Source: Candidatus Binatia bacterium (GTDB lineage Bacteria > Desulfobacterota > Binatia > UBA12015). From it: a DNA stretch of 42,644 nucleotides. A program made the translations under genes and the position numbers. Below the pieces are notes generated by a model. The model did no database searches. It saw only the letters and a program-made list of their open reading frames with translations, and had not been told where the DNA came from. Below are positions 1 through 8,068 of this stretch, in pieces (position 1 is the first letter of the stretch; each line of letters begins with the position of its first letter). The stretch covers positions 1-42,644 of the forward strand of contig JAQWJE010000022.1 of assembly GCA_029248525.1 (NCBI GenBank). Direction: 5' to 3'.

Positions 1-1401
1 ATCGCGCAGACGCTGCACGAGATCACCCACCCAGCCCATCTGTCGCTCGGCTCCGAGCGGCATATTGTAAAAAACGCCCGGCGAACCGGGTCCATGAATC
101 ATGAAGAGGTTCGGGAAGCCACTGATCGTCAGGCCCAGGTAGTTGTGGAAGCGATCTGTCCAGCGATCCTTGAGACTCACGCCGCCACGCCCTTTGGGGT
201 TCAGCCGCAGCATCGATCCGCTGATCGCATCGTAACCGGTTGCCAGAACCAGCATATCGATCGGATGCTCTCCGGATCGGGTGACCACACTGGACTCGGT
301 AAAGCGTTCGATGGGATCCTCTCGCAAATCCACCAACTCGACATTGTCCCGGTTATAGGCCTCGAAATACCCGTTTTCGAGCACCGGGCGCTTGGTCATC
401 ACAAAATGATCCGGCATCAACTTGTCGGCGACCTCCGGATCACGAACGGTCTCGCGAATCTTGGCGCGCACGAAGTCGGCCAGCGATTTGTTCGCCTCCT
501 CGTCGAGCGCGATATCGTTGTAGCTCTCGAGGAAGAAGCCGAAACCGCCACGCTCCCATAGACGCCCGTACATTTCTTCGCGTTCCTCGGGTGTTGCCTC
601 GACGGCCAACCGCGAATGATTATCGATCGGAAAGCCTCCGGGGTTCGCCAGCATCTTCCCCTTGATGGCATCCCATTCCGTTCGCGCCGCTTCCCTGTCT
701 TCGTCGGTCAGGGCGCGGTTCCCGGCAGGAAAAGCGAATTGCGGTGTTCGCTGGAGGACCGTCACATGAGCGGCCTCCTTGGCGATCTCGGGCATGGCCT
801 GAATCCCCGAGGAGCCCGTACCGATGACCGCGACGCGCTTGCCTTCAAAAGACACCGGCTCATGCGGCCATTGCCCTGTGTGATAGCACTCGCCAGAAAA
901 CTCCTTGATGCCGGGGATGTCCGGGAGGTTGGCCGTCGAGAGAGCACCCACCGCGCAGATCAGGAATTGAGCGGATGCGGTAACGCCCGTGCTGGTCGTC
1001 ACCGTCCATCGTTGGGTCGACTCATCGTAGCGGGCACCCTGCACCCACGTCTCGAACTGGATGTCGCGACGCAGATGGAAGCGATCGGCGACGTGTTCGA
1101 TATAATCCAGAACATCAGATTGCTCGGACTGGGTCTCTTTCCATTCCCAATCCTTCATCAAATCGTCCGAGAAGGTGTAGCAATAAAATGGACTCCCCGG
1201 ACCATCAACGCGGGCCCCCGGATACCGATTATACCACCAGGTCCCACCCACGTCGGTGGCGCCATCATAGACGCGCACGGAGAGGCCCATCTCGCGCAGG
1301 TGATGCAGGGCATACATCCCACTGACACCGGCACCGATAATCACGGCGTCGTAGGTTTCAATCGATCCATTTTCAGGCGTAGTTTGCTTTTCGTTGCTCA
1401 T
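1..1401 (-). CDS. Baeyer-Villiger-type flavin monooxygenase, C-terminus cut by window edge
   Basis: Flavoprotein monooxygenase expected to use FAD and NADPH to insert oxygen next to a ketone carbonyl (or a related oxygenation) in the cytoplasm. The reverse-strand frame is open for 467 codons from ATG at 1401 to the window edge. Family members have roughly 540-600 residues, so perhaps 80-130 are missing. Visible features are the FAD-binding GAGVSG near residue 22, the GGTWYNRYPGARVD segment near residue 52, the BVMO fingerprint F-S-G-E-C-Y-H-T-G-Q-W-P near residue 165, and a second Rossmann motif GTGSSG near residue 190. It lies about 100 bp downstream of the macro-domain gene on the same strand. 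The substrate cannot be told; other oxidative lipid-type genes nearby suggest hydrophobic substrates (inference). Confidence 0.9.
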   Translation of the reverse strand, partial: MSNEKQTTPENGSIETYDAVIIGAGVSGMYALHHLREMGLSVRVYDGATDVGGTWWYNRYPGARVDGPGSPFYCYTFSDDLMKDWEWKETQSEQSDVLDYIEHVADRFHLRRDIQFETWVQGARYDESTQRWTVTTSTGVTASAQFLICAVGALSTANLPDIPGIKEFSGECYHTGQWPHEPVSFEGKRVAVIGTGSSGIQAMPEIAKEAAHVTVLQRTPQFAFPAGNRALTDEDREAARTEWDAIKGKMLANPGGFPIDNHSRLAVEATPEEREEMYGRLWERGGFGFFLESYNDIALDEEANKSLADFVRAKIRETVRDPEVADKLMPDHFVMTKRPVLENGYFEAYNRDNVELVDLREDPIERFTESSVVTRSGEHPIDMLVLATGYDAISGSMLRLNPKGRGGVSLKDRWTDRFHNYLGLTISGFPNLFMIHGPGSPGVFYNMPLGAERQMGWVGDLVQRLRD

Positions 1402-1503
1402 TCCATATCTCCTGCCGACCGCGTCGCGGTCCTGCCTCCAGTGTGTCGCTCTCGGCAGAAAAATGCCAGTCCCGAGTGCAATCCATACCACCGGACATTC
1501 GGC

Positions 1504-2193
1504 TCAGGCCTCGCTGTCGGAAAATCCCCGAGGTAGATGGTCTCCCGTCTCATACTGCAGGTCACGGGGTGATTGACCATAAAGAGCTTGATGAGCAACG
1601 GCAGCTTCCCACCAGCTACCGGGGAAACACGCGCCCTCGAAGAATTCCTGGAGCGCAGCATGAGCCTGCAGGGCGAATCGATCGGCGTCGACAAGACCGA
1701 CGCCCGTGCCCAGCCCAGGGAGGACCACGCGCTTGACCCGCGGATCAGCCGCCGCCGCACGTAACGCCGCACGCAACGCCAGATAGGGATTGATTGTGTC
1801 CTCAGGCAAAACAGCAGGCACCCGCATCGTCGGGGCGACAATCAAAAAGGGGAAGCTGTCGGGATGTTCGGTGTCGACAATCGTCGCCTGCCCGACCAGA
1901 AGTTCACCGTGGTAGTCTGCCGCCAGAACATCGCGGACGCGATCCTCGAGATCCTCACCGAGCAACTCGAGATAGAGCGCATCAATTCCCCCATCCATGA
2001 ACCCAAAAGAATTCGCCGGCGAGACCAGCGCCGTGCCCTCGCCCGGAAAGTCGAATACGCTTGCATGAAAGGCCGAGACCCGACCCAGCGCCATCCAATC
2101 CTCGGAGGACATCAGGATACGTTCCTCCAGAGCCCTGTAGATCTCGATGCTCGTATCGGCCAGGACAATCTCGAAATTTTCCGCACTGCTCAT
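1504..2193 (-). CDS. Macro-domain protein (ADP-ribose binding or hydrolysis)
   Basis: Macro domains bind ADP-ribose and some remove it from proteins, nucleic acids or O-acetyl-ADP-ribose. The 229-residue protein is essentially one domain. The loop NSFGFMDGGID at about residues 61-71 and the phosphate-binding loop LPGLGTGVG at about 158-166 are the two hallmark ADP-ribose contacts. A GTG lies 9 bases upstream, but ATG at 2193 sits 8 bases after a strong AGGAGG and is preferred. The gene follows the ADP-ribosylglycohydrolase by about 90 bp on the same strand, so the two are probably cotranscribed and act on the same kind of modification. No ADP-ribosyltransferase is visible in the window. The fold call is firm; the exact substrate is unknown. 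Confidence 0.88.
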   Translation of the reverse strand: MSSAENFEIVLADTSIEIYRALEERILMSSEDWMALGRVSAFHASVFDFPGEGTALVSPANSFGFMDGGIDALYLELLGEDLEDRVRDVLAADYHGELLVGQATIVDTEHPDSFPFLIVAPTMRVPAVLPEDTINPYLALRAALRAAAADPRVKRVVLPGLGTGVGLVDADRFALQAHAALQEFFEGACFPGSWWEAAVAHQALYGQSPRDLQYETGDHLPRGFSDSEA

Positions 2194-2281
2194 CACGCAC
2201 ACCTCCTGTCAGGCAATTCCCCTGCCCGGGTCCGGGGATTCTCGAAAGAATCTCCCTGTTGTCGGCTTCGATTTCGCCCGG

Positions 2282-3307
2282 CTAGCGAAGCGCTTTCGCT
2301 CGTATCGTCTGCCCTTGGTGCCGTGCGGTCGCCGCTGTCCAAAGCTGCTGCGCAAGGAGTTCGATCTCCTCGCGCATGAAAACGCGCTCCTTCCACGACG
2401 CAGGGATCGAGGATGCCCCGTAGAAAGCACCCGCCAACTGGCCACAAATTGCGGCCGTTGTATCCGCGTCTTCACCCAGATTCGCAGCGCAGAGAACCGC
2501 TTCGCGATAACTTGCGGTGTTTGCAAAACACCAGATGGCCGCCTCGAGAGAGGACACGACATAACCTGACCCGCGGATCTCATCCATGCGCTTGTCTCGC
2601 CAACTCCCCTGCAAAACCTCGAGCACTGCGGGCGAAAGCGGGCGAGCATCCGGCCCCTGGGGTGGTGTTGTGGCAAGGATCGTTTCTCGATCGCAGCCTC
2701 GCAACGCCGCCACCAGAAACGTCGCATAGGCCCGGCACGCGTCAATGGGTTCGTCGGCTCCGTGTGTCACACGCGAGCTCTCCCCGGCAAAGTTTACAGC
2801 GGTCCGTTCGTCGCAAGCCCAGAAGAGGGCCACGGGGGCAAGACGCATGAGTGACCCGTTTCCTGCAGACCAGGCACCGTCCGGACCACTGAAGGCATCC
2901 CCCGTTTGCCGGAACCGATCGAGAGCTGTTGCCGTGGTATTTCCAATGTCGAAGCAATAATCCCGAGGTCCGGGCTGCCCGGTTTCACGCCAGGCGAGAT
3001 AGCGCTCGGCCTGATCCTGCGGATCGAACCCGGCGCACGATATCAGGCTCCTCGCCAGACAGATCGTCAGCGAGGTATCATCCGTCCACTCCCCGGGCCG
3101 CAGCCCGAAGGGACCACCGCCCACCAGATTATCGATGGGCTCAAAGCTGCCACGCGGCTGGAACTCGAGAGTCGTGCCCAGGGCATCACCCGTTGCCAGT
3201 CCAAGCAGGCAGCCTTTCGCTCGATCCAGCGAACGAATCGACGGTTCCCGGACCGGGTTTGGTATCGCGTCGCGCAACATCTGCCCACCTCTCTGAATTG
3301 ACTGCAC
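2282..3307 (-). CDS. ADP-ribosylglycohydrolase family protein (DraG/ARH-like)
   Basis: Hydrolase expected to cleave ADP-ribose from a modified protein or small molecule using a two-metal (usually Mg or Mn) centre. The 341-residue protein begins its domain at GLATGDALG (about residues 36-44). The metal-binding GEWTDDTSL is at 72-80, and the second metal-binding cluster LGEDADTTAAICGQLAGAFYG occupies about 277-297 with its Asp/Thr residues intact, so it should be active. The chosen start is GTG at 3307 after GAGGA. An ATG at 3280 after AGAGG is an equally good alternative and loses nothing conserved. It sits between the small ribbon-helix-helix gene (36 bp upstream) and the macro-domain gene, in a probable three-gene operon for ADP-ribose removal. 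Confidence 0.92.
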   Translation of the reverse strand: MQSIQRGGQMLRDAIPNPVREPSIRSLDRAKGCLLGLATGDALGTTLEFQPRGSFEPIDNLVGGGPFGLRPGEWTDDTSLTICLARSLISCAGFDPQDQAERYLAWRETGQPGPRDYCFDIGNTTATALDRFRQTGDAFSGPDGAWSAGNGSLMRLAPVALFWACDERTAVNFAGESSRVTHGADEPIDACRAYATFLVAALRGCDRETILATTPPQGPDARPLSPAVLEVLQGSWRDKRMDEIRGSGYVVSSLEAAIWCFANTASYREAVLCAANLGEDADTTAAICGQLAGAFYGASSIPASWKERVFMREEIELLAQQLWTAATARHQGQTIRAKALR

Positions 3308-3343
3308 TATGTCCTCAATTGAAGTCGCGCTGGTCGAGAGAGA

Positions 3344-3577
3344 CTAAGCCCTTCCCTTTTTATTACCAACCGACTCAAGCCCGATCTTGACCAGCAAGCG
3401 AAGCATCATCGCGAGGCTGCGCTCCTGCTCATCGGCTAACTCCGCGACCTCGTCGTACATCTGCTCATCCATCCTGATCTGCTGCCGGAAGGTCATGGGC
3501 GTTTTCCCGATCGGCTTCCTTCCCTTGCGCACGGCTATTGTTGCCCTTGCATCACTCACCTTTTCTGCTGCTTGCAT
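3344..3577 (-). CDS. Small ribbon-helix-helix-like DNA-binding protein
   Basis: Encodes 77 residues with a basic N-terminal half (RKGRKPIGKT) and a C-terminal stretch, QQIRMDEQMYDEVAELADEQ and on, that reads as one beta strand plus two helices, as in CopG/Arc-type repressors. ATG at 3577 is chosen because GGAGGGAG lies just upstream; an ATG at 3592 overlaps that Shine-Dalgarno sequence and is less likely. It is the first gene after a near-consensus promoter and precedes the ADP-ribosylglycohydrolase by 36 bp. A role as autorepressor of the operon, or as antitoxin-like partner, is inference. Sequence similarity to named families is weak by eye. Confidence 0.62.
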   Translation of the reverse strand: MQAAEKVSDARATIAVRKGRKPIGKTPMTFRQQIRMDEQMYDEVAELADEQERSLAMMLRLLVKIGLESVGNKKGRA

Positions 3578-3608
3578 AAAAACTCCCTCCAAACCAGGTT
3601 AATGTCTT

Positions 3609-3640
3609 TTGACTATATCCGGTATTGCTCTTATTGTCAA
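3609..3640 (-). promoter_or_regulatory. Sigma-70-like promoter with overlapping imperfect inverted repeat
   Basis: On the minus strand, TTGACA (3640-3635) is followed after exactly 17 bases by TATAGT (3617-3612), a near-perfect housekeeping promoter that would start transcription just upstream of the ribbon-helix-helix gene. The same bases form 9-bp arms TTGACTATA (3609-3617) and TATTGTCAA (3632-3640), matching at 8 of 9 positions and separated by 14 bp. An operator here would cover both promoter boxes. The ribbon-helix-helix protein and the divergent NrtR-like regulator are both candidate binders. The stretch is markedly AT-richer than its surroundings. Confidence 0.65.
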
Positions 3641-3659
3641 GTTACTTTAAGTAGGAAGG

Positions 3660-4541
3660 GTGGAAGATACATCGGCAACCTCGGATCACGGCCTCAACTT
3701 TCCCAGCTTTGCGGTGACGGTCGATCTCGCGATCTTCACCGTCGCGCCTCGCGAGGAGGATGACGAAAGAGAACTTCAGGTGCTGCTGATTAGACGGGGG
3801 CCGGACCAGACGCCGCATAGCGGCGAATGGGCCTTGCCGGGCGGCTTCGTCGGACTCGAAGAAACTCTCGAAGAAGCCGCAGCTCGGCGCTTGAAGGAAA
3901 AGACCGGGATTATAATTTCGCAAAAGGACCTCAGGCAACTCCGGACCTTCGGCGACCCGGAGCGTGACAAGCGAGCGACAGCCGACCGGGTCGTCACGGT
4001 TGCCTACGCAAAACTGCAAGCTGGCTGTACAACCCCGAAACCCGCGGGTGGCGTTGCGGACGCTGCCTTCTTTCCCGTCGCCAGCATCAGCGATGTCGTC
4101 GACAAGCAGACTGCGAAAACAGTCCTCTCGGCCTTCGACCATTGGACCATTTTCCAGGCGGCGCTTGCACGCATTCGCAAGGATTTGGAAGAAACACCAA
4201 TCGCAGTCGAATTCCTCAACCCGCAATTCACGATCTCCGAACTCCATGCCGTCTATCGGGCCGTCTGGGGAGAGGCCGTCCACCAGCTCGACCCCGCGAA
4301 CTTCCGACGGCGCGTGTTGGCCATACAGAAGGGCAGCAGCGAAGACTCGGAGACCAGTTTCCTGAAGGCCATCTTTCAGGAGAAGAAAGGGCCGAAAGGC
4401 GAAGCTCTACCTGCCACCAAACGGGGCAAGGGGCGGTCCGCTGCGCTCTATGAATTCGGCGGCATCGACAAGCTCGAACCGCCCTACCGAATGCCGATTC
4501 GTATGCCGCAAAAATCCCACTCGCAGAATGGAAAGGACTGA
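3660..4541 (+). CDS. NrtR-like Nudix-domain / winged-helix transcriptional regulator
   Basis: NrtR-type proteins join a Nudix domain that senses ADP-ribose or related NAD metabolites to a C-terminal winged helix that binds DNA. This 293-residue protein matches that layout: AVTVDLAIFTV starts the Nudix domain at about residue 18, and the WALPGGFVGLEET segment leads into the Nudix box at 61-84. In that box the usual R-E-x2-E-E core reads R-R-L-K-E-K, so two acidic catalytic positions are changed and hydrolysis may be lost, as in sensor-only relatives. Residues of about 170-290 fit the DNA-binding half. The start is GTG at 3660, directly after AGGAAGG, an unusually short spacing; an in-frame TAA lies 12 bases upstream. 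It diverges from the ADP-ribose hydrolase operon, its likely target (inference). Confidence 0.85.
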   Translation: MEDTSATSDHGLNFPSFAVTVDLAIFTVAPREEDDERELQVLLIRRGPDQTPHSGEWALPGGFVGLEETLEEAAARRLKEKTGIIISQKDLRQLRTFGDPERDKRATADRVVTVAYAKLQAGCTTPKPAGGVADAAFFPVASISDVVDKQTAKTVLSAFDHWTIFQAALARIRKDLEETPIAVEFLNPQFTISELHAVYRAVWGEAVHQLDPANFRRRVLAIQKGSSEDSETSFLKAIFQEKKGPKGEALPATKRGKGRSAALYEFGGIDKLEPPYRMPIRMPQKSHSQNGKD

Positions 4542-4618
4542 AGCCTCCCCACCCCCTCCCGGCTCAGCTCCTGGCAGGCTGCGGCAGGGCCTCACTACAG
4601 TGCCTCCATCGGTCGAGG

Positions 4619-5752
4619 TCAGCCAGATGCGGGTGCTCCGAGGATCATCGCAGCAATCTGCTGGCGATGATGCGCCGGGGTTCCGAAAGCCACCCGCGAC
4701 GCCATGGCGCGCCGACGGAACAGGTGGGCGTCGCATTCGTCGGTAAAGCCGAACCCCCCGTGAAATTGAATCGCGCGAGAGGTGGCAAAACCATAGGCCT
4801 CGTCGGCGGCGACCCGTGCCATCCGCGCCAGCAACGGCGCGTCTCCATTTTTCTGGTCCAGCGCGCAAGCAGCCGCATAGACCAGCGAGCGCGCCTGCTC
4901 CACCGCGATCAAAACGTTGGCCAGTGGATGTTTGATCGCCTGAAAAGCCCCGATCGGCTTGCCAAATTGCTCGCGCTCGGCCGCATAGCGAGCCGTCATA
5001 TCCAATGCCGCGGACGCGCCTCCGACCGATTCGGCAGCCATCGCTGCCCACGCCAGAGGTAGAAAATCCTCTTCAACCGACCCGGCGTCCGCCTCGAGGA
5101 TCGCCTCAGGCACCACGCCGTCAAGCTGCAACCGGCCCTGCGCACGCGTCGGGTCCAACGTTGTCTCGCTTTCTCGCGACAAACCTTCGGCGGTCGCCGA
5201 AACCACCGCCAGCACAACGCCGCCGTTGCGCCTGCACGGCAACAGAAAGGCATCGGCGGTATCGCCCGCCCAGACGAATGCCCGATCGCCGGAAAGCCGG
5301 CCGCCGCGATCTTCCAATCCGGTGTCCGCCATATGCCAGGCGCCGCCTGCATCCGTGGGCGCCCAGGCCATCCGCACCTCACCGCTGACCAGCCGCGGCA
5401 GCCAGAACGCTTTTTGTGCTGCGGACCCGGCCGCGCCGATCAAGGCAGCAGAAAACAACTGCCCCAATAGCGGGGCCGCGAGCAGAACCCGACCCGACTC
5501 CTCCACCAGAGAAACCAACTCGACAGCACCAAGCGCCGCCCCGCCGTAGACCGCGTCAGTCCCCAAGCCGAACCAGCCACCTTCGGCCAACTCCTTCCAG
5601 ATCGCCGGATCATCACGACCCCCATCGGCGATCCACCCGCGCAGGGCACCCAGAGGCGCTCGTGCCTCCAGAAGCCGTCGGGCTTCCTCGCGCAACATCG
5701 TTTGATCCTCGCTGAAGGCAAGGCGTGTCGAGATCGAATCGAGAGTCATCAT
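4619..5752 (-). CDS. Acyl-CoA dehydrogenase, second subunit of a coupled pair
   Basis: FAD-dependent acyl-CoA dehydrogenase-fold protein of 377 residues. The C-terminal signature IQFHGGFGFTDECDAH and the preceding REQFGKPIGAFQAIKH are typical. It lacks the GGTSEIxRN-type segment that its partner carries. ATG at 5752 overlaps the partner's TGA as ATGA (a second ATG is at 5749), so translation is probably coupled. In actinobacterial steroid side-chain degradation, unequal pairs like this form alpha2-beta2 enzymes in which one subunit supplies the catalytic base. The same arrangement here is inference from the layout and the motif split. The substrate is unknown; bulky or branched acyl-CoA is plausible. 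Confidence 0.88.
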   Translation of the reverse strand: MMTLDSISTRLAFSEDQTMLREEARRLLEARAPLGALRGWIADGGRDDPAIWKELAEGGWFGLGTDAVYGGAALGAVELVSLVEESGRVLLAAPLLGQLFSAALIGAAGSAAQKAFWLPRLVSGEVRMAWAPTDAGGAWHMADTGLEDRGGRLSGDRAFVWAGDTADAFLLPCRRNGGVVLAVVSATAEGLSRESETTLDPTRAQGRLQLDGVVPEAILEADAGSVEEDFLPLAWAAMAAESVGGASAALDMTARYAAEREQFGKPIGAFQAIKHPLANVLIAVEQARSLVYAAACALDQKNGDAPLLARMARVAADEAYGFATSRAIQFHGGFGFTDECDAHLFRRRAMASRVAFGTPAHHRQQIAAMILGAPASG

Positions 5753-6969
5753 TTCGTCTTCGGCAGTCCCAGGACTTTTTCGCCCAGAATGTTTCGGACA
5801 ATCTCGGAGGTTCCCCCCGCGATCGTGCCCGCATAGCTGTTGAGGTAGGCGCGCTGCCATTCGCCTTCGGCGACCGCAGCCGTATCTCCCTTGTTCAGAG
5901 TGCCGGCATAGCCCTGCAATTCGCACCCAAAATCCGCGACCGCCTGCGCATATTCTGTTCCCGCAACTTTCGACATCAGCGGCAGGGCCAACGGTCGGTC
6001 CGCCACCAAGCCCGGGATCCGAGCGCGCTGGCCCGAGAAACGAAGCGCCATTGCATCGATCGCAAACCCGACCAGCCGGTCGCGTACCTCGGGCTCATCA
6101 ATGCAGGTCCCACCATCCCGACGGGTCGTGCGCGCCAGATCAATGGCGGCTGTGACGTCAAATGTGGCGCCCATATCGCCACCGGCGGCACCTTCGGAAG
6201 CACCGCGTTCGAAGCTGAGGGTCGCCAGAGCAATCTCCCAGCCCTGCCCTTCCTGCCCGAGAAGACAATCTCCGGGGAAGCGCGCGTCGCCGAAAAAGAT
6301 CTGGTTGAAACCGCCCTCGCCCGTGATCTTGGTCAGCGGTGCGACCTCGACGCCTTCGGTTTTCATGGGCGAGAGGAAATACGAGATCCCGGCATGCTTG
6401 GAGGCTTCCGGGTCAGTTCGAGCGAGCAGGATCATCTGGTCGGCAAAGCGCCCCAAAGACGTCCAGACCTTGTGTCCATTAACGATCCATTGGTCACCGT
6501 CGCGCACTGCGCGAGTTTGCAGAGAGGCCAGATCACTGCCCGCCGACGGCTCGCTGAAACCCTGACACCAGATTTCGTCGGCGCGCAGAATTTTCGCGAT
6601 ATATCGTTTTTTCTGCGCCTCGGTACCGTAGGCCAGGATCACCGGTCCCGCCCATGCCAGACCGACCAGATTGATCAGAAAGGGAACCCCCGCGCGACTC
6701 ATCTCCTGGCTCACAATGCGCTGGTGGCCGGGCCCTCGCCCACCGCCGCCATAGGCAGCGGGCCACTCGACTCCAACGAAACCTGCGTCATAGACCCGGG
6801 CCTGCCAATCTCGCAGGTAAGCAAACTGCTCGTCGCTATCGACAAAAAGCATCCCCTGCGGCAGGGCGAAGGCAGGTGCGGGCGGCTGGTTATTCTCCAT
6901 CCAGGCGCGCACCTCCTGCCGATATTCGCTCAGGTCTGTCGGATCTTCCATTCTTGAACTGTCTGCCAT
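5749..6969 (-). CDS. Acyl-CoA dehydrogenase, first subunit of a coupled pair
   Basis: Protein of 406 residues, likely an FAD enzyme that introduces a double bond into an acyl-CoA and passes electrons to ETF. The N-terminal helical domain is followed by the substrate/FAD segment QGFSEPSAGSDLASLQT, then VNGHKVWTSLGRFADQM, and near the C-terminus TIAGGTSEIVRNILGE, the signature of the FadE group found in heteromeric pairs. ATG at 6969 is preferred (GAGAGG lies 9 bases upstream); an ATG at 6951 is possible. It overlaps the next dehydrogenase by ATGA. Together they look like one two-subunit enzyme. Confidence 0.92.
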   Translation of the reverse strand: MADSSRMEDPTDLSEYRQEVRAWMENNQPPAPAFALPQGMLFVDSDEQFAYLRDWQARVYDAGFVGVEWPAAYGGGGRGPGHQRIVSQEMSRAGVPFLINLVGLAWAGPVILAYGTEAQKKRYIAKILRADEIWCQGFSEPSAGSDLASLQTRAVRDGDQWIVNGHKVWTSLGRFADQMILLARTDPEASKHAGISYFLSPMKTEGVEVAPLTKITGEGGFNQIFFGDARFPGDCLLGQEGQGWEIALATLSFERGASEGAAGGDMGATFDVTAAIDLARTTRRDGGTCIDEPEVRDRLVGFAIDAMALRFSGQRARIPGLVADRPLALPLMSKVAGTEYAQAVADFGCELQGYAGTLNKGDTAAVAEGEWQRAYLNSYAGTIAGGTSEIVRNILGEKVLGLPKTK

Positions 6970-7190
6970 GCCTTGAAGCCTCTCGCGCTCGTGTCGCCCC
7001 GCCGAATCGAAATCGTCGAGAATTAAAGCAAGAAAATCAAGATACCGGCGACAAATCCAGCCGGGCGCGCCGCGCCAAGCCTTGACCTGTGTTGTTCCTG
7101 CAAATAGGTGGACGTGGGTGGTCAGAGGCGAGAAACCCCGGACCTCAAAGTCCTGAATTCTGACAACCAACCTCAATCACGGCGAAACAT

Positions 7191-7214
7191 CGCCTTGCCT
7201 TTCCCGGCAAGGCG
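7191..7214 (+). other. Stem-loop in the leader of the secreted-protein gene at 7237
   Basis: CGCCTTGCC and GGCAAGGCG form a perfect 9-bp stem around a TTTCCC loop, ending about 22 bases before the start codon. No T-run follows, so it is not a typical terminator. It could stabilise or regulate the mRNA leader. Confidence 0.45.
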
Positions 7215-7236
7215 GCCCCATCAGGAGAAAACCTCG

Positions 7237-7983
7237 ATGCTGCAGAAGATGCTGACCACCACGATGATTACCCTGCTAGCTGCCACAATGAGTTTCGCTC
7301 AGGGCCCACCGGTCCCGGCAGGTGAAGGCGCATTCATGACCGTCACGGTACAAACCGACGACGTCAAAGCCTATCGCGACTTCCTCAAAGCCAACCCCAA
7401 AGCCTACGAGGCCACCGGTGCCGATGCCGGCGGGATCTGTATCGTCAAAAGCGGCCAGCGCTTCCCCGGCGAAGCATTCGTCTGGGCGGCCTATCCCAGC
7501 CTGGAGAAGGCACTCGCGACCATCGAGACTCTCGAACACGGCGCGGCCACTCCCAAAATCAAGAAACTTCGCACCATCAAATACATCGCCGCCTGGAAGC
7601 CGTTGATCCCCTTCACTCTCGCGCCCGGCTTCGAGCGCGTGCAACGCGTCAAGATCGCCCCCGAGAACGTGAACGCCTACCGCGAGGGAATCGCCAAACT
7701 GGAGGCGGACATTAACAAAGGTGGTCATCCCGACTACGAGATGGGCATGTTTCAAGCGATCGGCGGCGGCCCCGAGGAAGCTGGAATCTTCATGATCCGC
7801 GGGATCAGCCCGACCGGCGCGGCGTACGGCAAGCTGGCCGACGAATATTACCTCGGCGCGCCTTGGGCCGCGAGCAATTTCCAATCTGTCGGTGGCGGGA
7901 AGCAGCCCAAGATGGAGGCTATGGTGCAAGACACCGTGAACGACAGCATCGAGGTCTGCGAGCAGCTTTACACAAAGGGATAA
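7237..7983 (+). CDS. Secreted protein of unknown function with two similar halves
   Basis: Encodes 248 residues with a clear signal peptide (MLQKMLTTTMITLLAATMSF, likely cleaved near AQG). The mature part looks like two alpha/beta units of about 100 residues. Each opens with a strand (AFMTVTVQTDDV, then ERVQRVKIAPENV) followed by a helix containing AYRDFL or AYREGI, which suggests a duplicated dimeric alpha-beta-barrel (ferredoxin-like) fold. That is a fold guess by eye, not a family assignment. ATG at 7237 follows AGGAG by 9 bases and starts the signal peptide; upstream in-frame codons look non-coding. It diverges from the acyl-CoA dehydrogenase pair and precedes another secreted protein on the same strand by about 85 bp. 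I do not recognise the family. Confidence 0.8.
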   Translation: MLQKMLTTTMITLLAATMSFAQGPPVPAGEGAFMTVTVQTDDVKAYRDFLKANPKAYEATGADAGGICIVKSGQRFPGEAFVWAAYPSLEKALATIETLEHGAATPKIKKLRTIKYIAAWKPLIPFTLAPGFERVQRVKIAPENVNAYREGIAKLEADINKGGHPDYEMGMFQAIGGGPEEAGIFMIRGISPTGAAYGKLADEYYLGAPWAASNFQSVGGGKQPKMEAMVQDTVNDSIEVCEQLYTKG

Positions 7984-8068
7984 GTCGCGAGCCTCCGATT
8001 CGGCTCTGGAACTGCGACGGGGCTTCGTATACGGATTGCGTGATGCGCATCTGCCGCAGGGGATCTCC

